A stretch of DNA of 64,000 bases, from NCBI GenBank assembly GCA_001604565.1, contig LVBV01000017.1:44797-108796 (forward strand), in the 5' to 3' direction. Positions 16,107 to 26,645 of the stretch are shown here, piece after piece. Made by a program: the position numbers and the translations under genes. Within the stretch, counting starts at the first letter, position 1. Each line of letters opens with the position of its first letter. The notes under the pieces are model-generated. The model saw only the letters and a program-made list of their open reading frames with translations, had not been told where the DNA came from and made no database searches. This DNA is from Puniceicoccales bacterium Verruco_01 (GTDB taxonomy: Bacteria > Verrucomicrobiota > Verrucomicrobiia > Opitutales > Oceanipulchritudinaceae).

Positions 16107-17522
16107 TTACAAAAGAACCGATCCTTCCGCGACCGGCGGAACCTCCCCGGCCTTCGCGCGGCGGACGAATTCCTCCTCGGTGTCGGCAAAGAGGGGCGAG
16201 ACCTCCCAGAAGGGCGGCTTTTGCGCGGCAGGGAGCGGTACACCCGCAGCCTTCGCCCACCTTTCCCACGCCAGAAGCTGATCCTTCGCGCAGGTGGCGG
16301 GAGAATCCACGCCCTCGGCATTCTTGATCGGCGAGAATTCATCCTCGCGGCGGCCCTCGACGATCACGGGATTCTTCGCGGCGGGAAGGGCGTCGAAAAC
16401 GAACATCTCGAACTTGTAGCTGTTGGGCTTTGCGGGCTTCACGGGGCGGCCCGCCTCGTCCACACAGTCGATCTTCTTGTGCGCGACGTGGAAGGGCAGG
16501 CGCTCGGCGCTCGTGCCACCCATCTTCTCCACGAAGCGGCGGTCGAAGATGTGGATCGCCACGCTCCCGGCGAGGAAGCGTAGCTTTCCGTCCGCCGTGC
16601 GCTCCTGTTGCATCTCGGCGGGAAGGTCGCTGTACTCGATGACGAGCTGACGCCCGTTCTGGGTGCAGAAGTGCCCCACCCTTTCCAGCGGATAGGCCTT
16701 GGGGATCATCTTGCTCGACATTTCCGACCCCGAAAGGACGTGGAAGCCGAGGAAGGCGGGATCCACGATGTGCACGAGGGGATTGTCCACCTGCCAGTAG
16801 CTGATCGCGTCGATGCCGCGCTCCTCAAGGAGCTTCGTCGCGCCGCTTTCCACCATTGCGCGGAGGCTTCCGCCGTGGCCGTTCGGGCTCATGGCGAGGC
16901 TGGAGGGACTCGCGAGGAGGATTTTTCCCTTCTCGTCCACCGCGCACATGCGGCCCTGCGGGAAAAAGATCACATCCCTTTCCGGCAGGCCGAAAAAATG
17001 ATTCTCCTCGAAGAATCGGCGCGTGGCCGCGTCGTTCTGGCGGCTGGTCATGATCATCCAAGGGATGGACCTGCCGTACCGTTTCGAGGCCGCGCGGAGT
17101 TTTTCCGCAAACACCTGAAAAAGGGAAGCCCTGCGCACCGGTGTCGCCGGATAGACGCCCTTGGGGCCGTCGTAGCCGAGCCGCGTCCCCTGCCCTCCCG
17201 CGACGACAAAGGCAGCGACGCGTCCCGCGGCAAGGGCTTCCTCGCCCGCGGCTCGTGCCTCCTTCCACTTCGCCGCGTCACCCCCGTTTTCCGGAAGCGG
17301 CACGTACGGCGCGGGCCCGAGACCTTCCAGCGAGACGCCGGAAATTTCCGAGGCCTTCCCCGCAACCACCATCGCAGAGAGTTCCTTCAGCTCCGCTAGA
17401 TTCACCTCCGCCGCCTCGGCAAGAAGCGCCGCGCGGGAAGTCTCGTCCAGTTGGTCCCAAAAACGGAAGACCTGGCCCTGACCGGCCTTCTCGAAGGATT
17501 CGCGCAAACAAGCGGGATTCAT
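16107..17522 (-). CDS. UDP-sugar pyrophosphorylase, eukaryote-like UAP/UDPGP type
   Basis: The 471-residue protein transfers UMP from UTP to a sugar 1-phosphate (N-acetylglucosamine 1-phosphate or glucose 1-phosphate). It has the nucleotide-binding AFVVAGGQGTRLGYDGPKG, SLFQVFAEKL, MIMTSRQNDA, the FPQGRMCAVDEKGKILL loop, SPNGHGG, and YWQVDNPLVHIVDP. These follow the order seen in eukaryotic UAP1 and unlike bacterial GlmU or GalU. The start MNPACLRESFEKAGQGQV at 17522 matches the family's N-terminal helix. Context (next to infA) does not tell which sugar is used. Confidence 0.86.
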   Translation of the reverse strand: MNPACLRESFEKAGQGQVFRFWDQLDETSRAALLAEAAEVNLAELKELSAMVVAGKASEISGVSLEGLGPAPYVPLPENGGDAAKWKEARAAGEEALAAGRVAAFVVAGGQGTRLGYDGPKGVYPATPVRRASLFQVFAEKLRAASKRYGRSIPWMIMTSRQNDAATRRFFEENHFFGLPERDVIFFPQGRMCAVDEKGKILLASPSSLAMSPNGHGGSLRAMVESGATKLLEERGIDAISYWQVDNPLVHIVDPAFLGFHVLSGSEMSSKMIPKAYPLERVGHFCTQNGRQLVIEYSDLPAEMQQERTADGKLRFLAGSVAIHIFDRRFVEKMGGTSAERLPFHVAHKKIDCVDEAGRPVKPAKPNSYKFEMFVFDALPAAKNPVIVEGRREDEFSPIKNAEGVDSPATCAKDQLLAWERWAKAAGVPLPAAQKPPFWEVSPLFADTEEEFVRRAKAGEVPPVAEGSVLL

Positions 17523-17590
17523 GAAGCACACTTCTGCACGGGGAACGCGCCCCGGTCAAGACGCGGCGCATCCTGCGCATCCGCCAGCAA

Positions 17591-17866
17591 TCAGCGCCTG
17601 CGGTTCTGATACCCGCCCTGCGGACGCGGACTGGCAAATGAATCGGTGTTCCGCAGGCGGAAGGTGATGCGCGCCTTTTCCAGATCGTGGGTGTTCATCT
17701 CCATCTTGACCATGTCGCCCACCGTGATGCGGATAAAGTGCTTGCGGAGTTTGCCCGAAATGTGGGCCAGGACCTGGTGTCCGTTCGAGAGTTCGACACG
17801 GAACATCGTGCCGGGCAGGACGGCGACAATCTTTCCTTCCACTTCTACGGTATCTTGATCGGGCAT
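17591..17866 (-). CDS. infA: translation initiation factor IF-1 with basic C-terminal extension
   Basis: IF-1 binds the ribosomal A site during initiation. The S1/OB-fold core is clear: VEVEGKIVAVLPGTMFRVEL, GHQVLAHISGKLRKHFIRI, VGDMVKMEM, DLEKARITFRLRN. The protein is 91 residues while the family norm is about 72. The extra 18 residues (SFASPRPQGGYQNRRR and preceding) form a basic, Gly/Arg-rich tail. The start MPDQDTVEVEG at 17866 is the normal IF-1 position. It diverges from the Bat operon. Confidence 0.95.
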   Translation of the reverse strand: MPDQDTVEVEGKIVAVLPGTMFRVELSNGHQVLAHISGKLRKHFIRITVGDMVKMEMNTHDLEKARITFRLRNTDSFASPRPQGGYQNRRR

Positions 17867-18156
17867 ATTGATGGAGACGTTTCTTGCGCGCGTCGGGGGA
17901 TGAGGCTCCAACGCATCCTCTCACAATTGCGCCAAATCGCGGAAACGCAAGCGCCGATGACGCCATAGGCGAAAAAACGGTCCTCCGCGGAGCCCGGCGC
18001 ACAGGAATCGGGTTGCCGCGAGGCTCCCGTGGGGGAAGGATGCCGACAGCAATTGCGAACCCGTCGGAAACCTTCCCGCGCGGGTGCAGTCCAAACGCTC
18101 CGACGAATCCGATTCGCCCCGCTCCGACAACTTCGCTGTGCGGGACGACGCTAGCC
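17867..18156. other. 290-base divergent intergenic region, infA / Bat operon, with small palindrome
   Basis: No gene, tRNA or known RNA motif is recognised here. A 13-base palindrome CGAATCCGATTCG (18104-18116) is flanked on both sides by the direct repeat CGCTCCGAC, about 40 bases before the VWA gene start. This could be an operator for the Bat operon. The region must also hold the infA promoter. Confidence 0.4.
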
Positions 18157-20535
18157 ATGCATTTCGAGAGTCCAGTCTGGTTTTCCCTCCTCGGCCTGAT
18201 CCCGTTTCTGTGGCTTCTGGCATGGGCCTCGCGGCGCCGGGCGGAAGGAAGGCTCCGCCTTCTCGCCGCGCCGGGCCTGCTCCCGATGCTTTTCGGCAGC
18301 GCGCGCTGGCCGGGGGTTCTGCGCCTTGCCCTGTGCTCGGCGGGAATCGCCCTTGCGGCGGCGGCGCTGGCGCAGCCCGCCCTCGGCTACCGTCTGCGGG
18401 AAATCCAAAGTGCGGGAAGCTCCACGATCCTCGCGATCGACATATCGGACAGCATGCTCTGCACGGACGAGACCCCGGACCGTCTGACGAGGGCGAAGCT
18501 CGCCGCGCGGGACATCCTTGTCGCCGCGAAAGGACAGCGGATGGGGGTCGTCCTCTTCGCGGGGGAGGCCTTCCTCGAATGCCCGCTGACGCAGGACGTC
18601 GGAGCCCTCGCCGCCGCGATCGACGCCGCCTCGCCTTCTTCCGTGCCGCGCAAGGGCACCGACCTCGCCAAGGCCATTGCCGAGGCGCGCGCCGCCTTCG
18701 GGAGCGGCGACGGGGCAAAAACCCTCGTCCTTTTCACCGACGGCGAGGATCTGGAGGGCGCGGGGCTGCGCGAGGCGCGCGCCGCAACGGGGATCAGGAT
18801 CGTGACCGTGGGCGTGGGCAGCCGCGAGGGCGCGCCCGTCCCCGAACCCGGGGGCACCGGCTACCGGCGCGACAGCTCGGGCCGCGTCGTCACGAGCCGT
18901 CCGGACTTTGCGGCGCTTGCGGCGATCGCGGAGGCCTCCGGAGGGTTTTCCGAGCCGATCGGAGCGCCCTTCCTCGCGGAAAGAGTCGCGGCGCTTGCGG
19001 ACGGGCCGGGCGGCGCGAAGCGGGAAAGCACGGTCCGCATCCCCCTGATTCGCTACCGCTGGCCCCTCGCGGCGGCGCTGCTCTTCTTCGCGGCGGAGGC
19101 GTTCGTCCCGGCGGCGCGGCGCAGGGCGGCGCCACTGGCGGCACTGCTCGTTCTTTTCCTGCCACTTTCCCCGGAAGGCGCACGCGCCGCAACGGAACAG
19201 GCCGCCCCGGAAAATCCACGCGCCGTCTACAACGAGGGCGTGGACCTGTACGGGAAGGGCGATTACGCCAAGGCCGCCGATGCCTTTGACCGCGCGGGCG
19301 GGGCCGCCGCCCTGCCGGAGCCCCTGCGCGCCAAAGCCCTCGGCAACGCGGGCGCGGCAAAACTCGCGGAAGCTCTCGCCCTGCTGCCGAAGGACGAAAA
19401 CACGGCCCCCGATCCGCAGGCGGCGCAAAGGATTTCCACCCTCCTTGCAGGCGCGAAGAAGAATCTGGAGGCGGCCCTGAACCTCGCACCGGACGATACC
19501 CTCTTGAAGAAAAATTTCGACCTGACCTTCGCGGCGGAAAAGGAACTGGAAAAGCGGAAGCAACCACCGCAACAGAACCCGCAGCAAAACCCGCAGGAAA
19601 AGAAGGATCAGAAACCGGGCGGTTCCGGGAACAAACCACAATCTTCCGGCGACGGCCAGAACAGGGACAACTCCTCCGGCACGCCGCAGCAGAACTTGGC
19701 GCAGAACGGCGCCCGGCAGAAAGATCCATCGACGGACAAATCCCGGTCCGCCCAGAATTCCCCCTCGGGGCAGAAACAGGACGAGAGCGGTTCCGCCGGC
19801 GAAGGGCAAAGGCGGGACGGCACATTCCCCCAGGCGGGTAATGCTCCGCAAGGAACGGCTCGGGACGATGATTTTGCACAGAACTCTTCCGGACAACAGG
19901 GCCGGTCCGGGCAAACCGCGGAAAAGCGGCAGCCACAGACTGGCGAGGTTCCATCCGAAAGGGAAAACGCCGGGGAAGAGCGCGGCGGGCAGGCCTCCCC
20001 GCAGGCTGCCCCGGGCGCGCAAAAGGATCGGGAAACGACCCGTGCAACCGCCGAAAAACCCGGGGAGAACGGCAAGGAAAGGGACGCGGGCGAAAAAGCG
20101 TCCGCGATCGCCAGGAAACCCGAGCCCGCTCCGGGAGACGAAAAGGCAGAAGAGAAGGCAGCCCTCGCAAAGACCGGCGAAAGGGAAGCCGGGGCCTCTC
20201 CCGCGGAGAAGGACAAGCTGCTTTCCGCCACCGCAGACGATTCCGGGGTGGCAACCGGTCCGAAGAAAACCGCAAAGTCCGAAACGCCCGCGGACGAGGG
20301 CGCAACTGCGCGCACCGAGGGAGAGCACACGGCAGGCCTCGAAAGAACCGGCGCGGGTTCGGTGACGCCCGGGACGGATCCCGCGCAAGAGTCCGCGCTG
20401 ACGCCCATCGCAAACGGTGCGATGACGCCCGAAGAGGCCGAACAGCTTCTCAAGATTCTCGGCATTCCGGACAAACTTCTCCCCGCAGGGAAAACGGAGG
20501 GGAAACCCAACAACTTTTCAGGAAGGGACTGGTGA
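18157..20535 (+). CDS. BatB/BatC-type fusion: membrane-anchored VWA domain plus TPR and long hydrophilic tail
   Basis: The 792-residue protein starts with two N-terminal hydrophobic segments (residues 9-25 and 55-75). A von Willebrand A domain follows, with a complete MIDAS: DISDS at 95-99, the Thr of RKGTDL, and FTDGED. A second membrane pair lies near residue 305-345, then a TPR-like segment (AVYNEGVDLYGKGDYAKAADAF). A roughly 280-residue low-complexity region rich in Gln, Gly, Glu and Lys ends in TPEEAEQLLKILGIPDKLLP. In Bacteroides-type Bat systems BatB and BatC are separate or fused; here they are fused. Bat proteins form envelope complexes linked to stress tolerance. Its stop overlaps the batD ATG by one base. 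Confidence 0.85.
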   Translation: MHFESPVWFSLLGLIPFLWLLAWASRRRAEGRLRLLAAPGLLPMLFGSARWPGVLRLALCSAGIALAAAALAQPALGYRLREIQSAGSSTILAIDISDSMLCTDETPDRLTRAKLAARDILVAAKGQRMGVVLFAGEAFLECPLTQDVGALAAAIDAASPSSVPRKGTDLAKAIAEARAAFGSGDGAKTLVLFTDGEDLEGAGLREARAATGIRIVTVGVGSREGAPVPEPGGTGYRRDSSGRVVTSRPDFAALAAIAEASGGFSEPIGAPFLAERVAALADGPGGAKRESTVRIPLIRYRWPLAAALLFFAAEAFVPAARRRAAPLAALLVLFLPLSPEGARAATEQAAPENPRAVYNEGVDLYGKGDYAKAADAFDRAGGAAALPEPLRAKALGNAGAAKLAEALALLPKDENTAPDPQAAQRISTLLAGAKKNLEAALNLAPDDTLLKKNFDLTFAAEKELEKRKQPPQQNPQQNPQEKKDQKPGGSGNKPQSSGDGQNRDNSSGTPQQNLAQNGARQKDPSTDKSRSAQNSPSGQKQDESGSAGEGQRRDGTFPQAGNAPQGTARDDDFAQNSSGQQGRSGQTAEKRQPQTGEVPSERENAGEERGGQASPQAAPGAQKDRETTRATAEKPGENGKERDAGEKASAIARKPEPAPGDEKAEEKAALAKTGEREAGASPAEKDKLLSATADDSGVATGPKKTAKSETPADEGATARTEGEHTAGLERTGAGSVTPGTDPAQESALTPIANGAMTPEEAEQLLKILGIPDKLLPAGKTEGKPNNFSGRDW

Positions 20536-22295
20536 TGGAACACTTCTTCAAAGCGCAAATCGCGATTCTCGCCTCGCTTTTTCTCACCGTGCCGGTCGGC
20601 GCCGCGGTGCTCGTGCAGAGCGCTTTCGACCCCCAGAGCGTGACCGCGGGCGAGGAATCCGCCTACACCGTAACGGTCACGGGTACCGCTACGGAGAGCC
20701 TGCGCGGAGCTCCGCCGCAGGTGCCGGGCCTTTCCATCGGGGCGAACGCCTCGTCCTCGCGCCGGGTGAATGTGGTGAACGGCAGGGTTGCCTCGTCAAT
20801 CAGCTACTCGTGGCCCGTCACCGCCGCGCGGGAGGGCAGTTACATCATCCCCGCCTATGAGGTGGAGGTGGGCGGCGAACGCTGCACCGTGCCCGCGGCG
20901 ACGCTCCGCGTGGCGAAGGCGGGCGCGGAGATGGACGGGGCTTTTGCCGTGGAGCTTACCGCCCCGGAGACAATGTATCCCGGACAGGTGGTGGAGGGAA
21001 CCCTCACCCTCGCCCTGCGGGGCGACCTGCGCCTGGCCGACAGTTTTTCCACGAAATTCGGGGGCGACGGCCTCGTCGCAGACCCGCTGAACCCGCAGCT
21101 GGCCCGTCAGGGCTCGCAACAGCGAAGCGGAGCGACGTACGGGACGGTGGTCGTTCCCGTGCGCATCACGGCACTGAACAGCCCGGGCCAAAGGGTTCTC
21201 TCCTGCGATGCGGCCAGCCGCATCGTCGTCCCGGGTCAGGGCCGCAGGACGGCGCTCTTCGACGACGACTTCGGTTCCATGATGAGCCTGCCTGACCCCT
21301 TTGATTCCCTTTCCGCAAAGACCCGCGCGATCACCGGCCACGGGGAGGCCGCTGTCACGGTGTTGCCCCTGCCGCCGGGCAGGCCCGCGTCCTTCGCCGG
21401 AGCCGTCGGCAAATTCACCCTTTCCGCCAGCGCCGCCGCGCGCGAGGCAAAGGTCGGCGAGCCCGTTGAGATCACCGCCGTCGTGAGTGGACGGGGCGAC
21501 CTCAATTCGCTGGAGCCCCCCTCCTTCGCCGCTTCGCCGGAGTGGAAGAGTTATCCGCCCGCGAGCGAGGTGAAGACGGAGGATCCCCTCGGCCTCACCG
21601 GAACGAAAACCTTCAAATTCCTCGCGACGCCGCTCAGGCCCGGAAAGCTCGACATTCCCGTCCTCGCCTTCTCCTACCTCGATCCCGACACGGGCAAATA
21701 CGTGGAACTCAACGCCGCCCCAGGCAGCGTGACGGCGACGGGCGAGGCGCTGGCCGCCCCCGCTCCGGCACGGGATGAGGCTCCCGCAAAGCCGAAGAGT
21801 CCCTTCCACGCCATCGAGCTTTTGGACAGCCCCGCCCTGCCCTCGGCTCTCCTGCCCCCGCAGAAAAACCGGCTCTTCCTCGCCGTGCAGGGACTCGCCC
21901 TGCTTCTCTTCGCGGGACTGATCGGGATGCCCCTTGTCCGCAAGGGACGCGCGGGCGGTGCACAGGAGCGCCGGAGGGCCGCCCTGCTTCGGCAGTCCGC
22001 CGCATGCCGGAAGAAGGCACTCACCGCGGTAAAAAGGAACGACCCGGCGCTCTTCTTCGCCGAGGCGACGCAATGCCTGCGTCTTGCCTACTGCGCAAAG
22101 CACCCCGAACGCCTGCCGCAGACGGTGAGCGCCGCGGACATTGCACAGTCTCTCGAACCGGAGGAGGAGGCCCTCGCCCGCGCCGCCTCGCGAATCTTTA
22201 CCGGGGCGGACGCCCTCAAATACGCCGGAGTCTCCGTCCCGGTGGCGGAGCTGGCCGGGGATCTCGAAAAAATCTGCGCCTTTCTGGAGAAATAG
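20535..22295 (+). CDS. batD: BatD family protein
   Basis: BatD proteins are exported, Ig-like membrane proteins that accompany BatA/BatB VWA proteins. This one (586 residues) has a signal peptide (about 1-24), repeated beta-sandwich segments beginning SAFDPQSVTAGEESAYTVTV, and the typical oxygen-tolerance domain phrase GDLNSLEPPSF. A transmembrane helix (LFLAVQGLALLLFAGLIG) follows near residue 455, then a cytoplasmic Ala/Arg-rich tail. The ATG at 20535 overlaps the VWA gene stop (TGATG), which fixes the start. Confidence 0.85.
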   Translation: MEHFFKAQIAILASLFLTVPVGAAVLVQSAFDPQSVTAGEESAYTVTVTGTATESLRGAPPQVPGLSIGANASSSRRVNVVNGRVASSISYSWPVTAAREGSYIIPAYEVEVGGERCTVPAATLRVAKAGAEMDGAFAVELTAPETMYPGQVVEGTLTLALRGDLRLADSFSTKFGGDGLVADPLNPQLARQGSQQRSGATYGTVVVPVRITALNSPGQRVLSCDAASRIVVPGQGRRTALFDDDFGSMMSLPDPFDSLSAKTRAITGHGEAAVTVLPLPPGRPASFAGAVGKFTLSASAAAREAKVGEPVEITAVVSGRGDLNSLEPPSFAASPEWKSYPPASEVKTEDPLGLTGTKTFKFLATPLRPGKLDIPVLAFSYLDPDTGKYVELNAAPGSVTATGEALAAPAPARDEAPAKPKSPFHAIELLDSPALPSALLPPQKNRLFLAVQGLALLLFAGLIGMPLVRKGRAGGAQERRRAALLRQSAACRKKALTAVKRNDPALFFAEATQCLRLAYCAKHPERLPQTVSAADIAQSLEPEEEALARAASRIFTGADALKYAGVSVPVAELAGDLEKICAFLEK

Positions 22296-22299
22296 CCTC

Positions 22300-23060
22300 A
22301 TGAGATCGTTTTTCCTCCTTCTTTTCCTTTTTGCCGCCGCGTCTCTGCGGGCAGGGGAAGCCCCCGCGCCTTTCATGGAAGGCAACACGAGCTTCGTCGC
22401 AGGGGAAAACGCCGCCGCACCGGGCGATGCGAAGGCCGCCTATGCCGCCGCCGCAAAGGCCTACCGCGAGGCCCTCGCTCAAAGCGGGGGTTCGTGGGCA
22501 GAGTATTACAACCTCGGCTGCGCGCTTGCCCGGATGGAGGACTGGGGGGGCGCGGCCCTCGCCTTTGAAAGGGCGGCGGCGAGCGATCCCCTGCGGCCCG
22601 AGGCGGCGGAGAACCTCGCCCTCGTCCGCAAGGCGGCGGGACTGGCTCCGGAGAGGCCCTGCGGCACGCTGGAGAGGGTCGCCACGCGCGTTCCCTTCCG
22701 CTACCTTCTCTGGACGGGGGCGGCGGCGTTCTGGGGAGCCCTCGCCTTCCTCGTCCTTCCGTTTCTCTACGGCGGACACGGCGCGGGAAGCATCGCGGGC
22801 GCATTGCTCTGCCTCGTCCTTCTGGCCGCGTGCGCCGCCGGACTTTTTGGCTGGCACCTGCGCGCCCGGTGGGAGATTGTAACCAGTCCCGACGCACAGC
22901 TCCTCGCCGCGCCGGATCCGCGCGCCTCCCTCGTCGGGAAGCCCGCTCCTGCCAGCGGCGCGCTCGTCCTCAGGCGCGAGGGGGACTGGGTCTTCCTCCG
23001 CACGGAGGGCGGCATGGAGGGCTGGACAAAGGACGGCGATATCGAACCGGTCTGGAAGAA

Positions 23061-23064
<4 letters not shown>
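22300..23064 (+). CDS. BatE-like TPR protein with C-terminal SH3-like domain
   Basis: The 254-residue protein begins with a signal peptide (MRSFFLLLFLFAAASLRAG). TPR-like helices follow (YREALAQ..., WAEYYNLGCALARMEDWGGAALAFERAAASDP, about residues 48-105), then two transmembrane helices (about 130-150 and 160-180). A C-terminal SH3-like segment (VTSPDAQLLAAPDPRA...GDWVFLRTEGGMEGWTKD) completes it. This is the BatE layout. It starts 4 bases after the batD stop, and its stop overlaps the next start as ATGA. Confidence 0.82.
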
Positions 23065-24557
<1,493 letters not shown>

Positions 24558-24565
24558 CCGCTGAA

Positions 24566-26527
24566 ATGAGAATCCACCAAGCCCTTCTTCTTCCTCTTGC
24601 CGCGACGGGCATCGCGGCGTCACCTCTGGCTGCCTACCAGAACCCGGAAACCGTGCCGGTTTTCCTCGGGACTCCCTATGTCACGACCTCGACGGTTGCC
24701 GGGTTTCATCCCATTCCGACGAGTTTCGACCTTTCCAAATACTTCAAGGAGTACACCTCGCCCGGACCGGTTCTCACCTTCAAGATCAACGCCCCGGCAA
24801 CCAATGCCAGCGGGAAGGCCGTTCCGGACAGCTTCCGCATTCAGGTTTGGTTCGTGGATCCCGACCCGAAGGACGAGAGCGACACCGACGACAACACCTC
24901 GATCGACGCCGGCTACGACCAGCGAATCCCCTACCAGAACCTCGCTGTGCTAGCGCCGAACACGGTTGCGACGTTCCTTTCCTATGCGGTGGGCGGCCCC
25001 AACGGCGCCAAACCGGTCCTGCCGGGCTCGATCTTCTGGTATGCCTCTACGGACGCGGGATCGACAGGCAAGGACCCTACGACGTACTCCACGATGTTCT
25101 GGGGCCGTTACAAACTTGACGAAACGACTGGCAACCTTGTCCGCAACGAAGAGGCATGGGACGACGCCGACAATTTCTTCTCCAACATGGACGAGGGCGT
25201 GGTCAATGCGATCTACTACAGCACCATCTCGGATTACACGCTGCTCATCAACATGATGGATAACTCCGATTACGAATCCATCTACAAGGCAGACCCGCTC
25301 GGGAAGATCGTGAAAGATTCGAGCAGCGACGATTTGGATGTCATCAAGATGCTCGCCGGTTCCCCCACTTACAAGGTGGCGAGAGCTTGGTGGCTGAACG
25401 ATTATATGCCGGCAGTGCCCCTCTGGACCAGCTACACAGAGCAGGAGCACACGGCACGCACCAAGCCCGAAGCTTCAGACTACATTACGATCCAGAGCAT
25501 TTCCATCTCCGATGTGACGGGCACGGACCCCTCGCACGGGCTCCGCTTCATCGAGGATCAGCCGCACGACTCCTACGAGGATTACGACGACGACGACAAT
25601 GTGAATTTCGACGACGACGTGGACGAGGACGGCATTCCGAATTCCGAGGACAGCGACTACGTTGCCGCGAATTGGAATCCCCTCGGAGCGGAGGTCGATC
25701 CGAACGCCACCATCAAGAAGTATTTCGACATCACGCTCAGCCCGGAGGGCCTTCTGCACATCGCGCTCAAGCCGGACGTGTCTCTCGAAGACCTAGGGGG
25801 CAACACCTTTTCCTATTTCTTCCGCGCCTATGTAAACGACGGCGTGAACGACGGCTTCATGGGAACACCCTACTTCCGCGCCACCTTTTACATCTTGGTC
25901 AAGGAATGCTTCCCTCTCTACATGGGCGGCACCGTCTCCGAAACCGGCGATTCGGAGACCTACAAGGACAGCCACAACGTCACGACGAAATGGAACTGGT
26001 ACGACTCCACCAACACGGGTTGGTACCTCGTGCAGGATAATTTCCCTATCAACCGCTGGGTGTATTCGATGGAACACGGCTGGATCTACTGCTACGGCGA
26101 CGATTTCGCCTCCAACGAAGGGATCTACTGGTACGACGCTCCCTCCTCCTATCAGGGCGGTTCTGGCAACGACGAGGTCGGCTGGCTCTGGCTCAATTAC
26201 GAGAACTGGCCCTACATGTACAGCTTCAAGGACAAGGGATGGGTGGTCTATGTTCGCGATGTGGACTCCGATTCCAGCGACAACGGCTACGGCGAAAACG
26301 GCGAGAACGATCCCGACTCGAACGACACCAAGGAGGACGCCGACGACGGCAAGATCACCTGCGACTACGTGGAACGCGTCCTCGGCAACCGCCTCTTCTA
26401 CTCCTACCGCCAGCACGCCTACATCTCGCCCTCCGGCGCCGATGTGAGCACCAAGGGCAAGCCGAGCAAGCCGAACCTCAAGATCAACAACAAGAAGTTC
26501 GGCACCGGCCTGACCGAGGCCCAGTAG
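24566..26527 (+). CDS. large secreted protein with Asp-rich calcium-type segment and aromatic C-terminal module
   Basis: I do not recognise the family of this 653-residue protein. It has a signal peptide (MRIHQALLLPLAATGIAASP, cleavage near residue 27) and beta-rich sequence typical of surface proteins. A very acidic stretch around residues 330-360 contains DVDEDGIPNSEDSD, which resembles a thrombospondin type 3 calcium-binding repeat. Near residues 480-565 lies an aromatic module (GWYLVQDNF, RWVYSMEHGWIYCYG, IYWYDA, WLWLNYENWPYMY). The same module ends the secreted protein at 54503-57058. A lysine-rich tail closes it. ATG 24566 was chosen for the signal peptide; it begins 8 bases after the M32 stop. 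Confidence 0.75.
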   Translation: MRIHQALLLPLAATGIAASPLAAYQNPETVPVFLGTPYVTTSTVAGFHPIPTSFDLSKYFKEYTSPGPVLTFKINAPATNASGKAVPDSFRIQVWFVDPDPKDESDTDDNTSIDAGYDQRIPYQNLAVLAPNTVATFLSYAVGGPNGAKPVLPGSIFWYASTDAGSTGKDPTTYSTMFWGRYKLDETTGNLVRNEEAWDDADNFFSNMDEGVVNAIYYSTISDYTLLINMMDNSDYESIYKADPLGKIVKDSSSDDLDVIKMLAGSPTYKVARAWWLNDYMPAVPLWTSYTEQEHTARTKPEASDYITIQSISISDVTGTDPSHGLRFIEDQPHDSYEDYDDDDNVNFDDDVDEDGIPNSEDSDYVAANWNPLGAEVDPNATIKKYFDITLSPEGLLHIALKPDVSLEDLGGNTFSYFFRAYVNDGVNDGFMGTPYFRATFYILVKECFPLYMGGTVSETGDSETYKDSHNVTTKWNWYDSTNTGWYLVQDNFPINRWVYSMEHGWIYCYGDDFASNEGIYWYDAPSSYQGGSGNDEVGWLWLNYENWPYMYSFKDKGWVVYVRDVDSDSSDNGYGENGENDPDSNDTKEDADDGKITCDYVERVLGNRLFYSYRQHAYISPSGADVSTKGKPSKPNLKINNKKFGTGLTEAQ

Positions 26528-26554
26528 GGCATTGGTCCGTCAACCTTACTTACA

Positions 26555-26595
26555 AAAAGGCCCCGACAAGCTTCTTGCCGGGGCCTTTTCGTTTT
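26555..26595 (+). terminator. strong intrinsic terminator of the Bat/M32/secreted-protein operon
   Basis: AAAAGGCCCCG at 26555-26565 pairs with CGGGGCCTTTT at 26579-26589, with inner CAAG/CTTG pairing, followed by a T-rich tail (TTTTCGTTTTGT). It lies 27 bases after the stop of the secreted-protein gene. This is the clearest rho-independent terminator in the window and separates the operon from the ClC gene. Confidence 0.9.
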
Positions 26596-26645
26596 GTCAG
26601 GCTGCAAATCCGGCGATGAGGGACTCTTCCGGGCGCGGGAATCGC

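Noticed and set aside
17867..18156. A small stable RNA (SRP, 6S or tRNA) in the infA/Bat gap
   Set aside because: No T-loop, SRP tetraloop region or other recognisable core was found; only short palindromes are present.
19560..20330. Tandem-repeat or recombination scar in the VWA protein gene tail
   Set aside because: The sequence is compositionally biased (Gln, Glu, Lys) but shows no exact DNA repeat units; it reads as a normal hydrophilic tail in frame.
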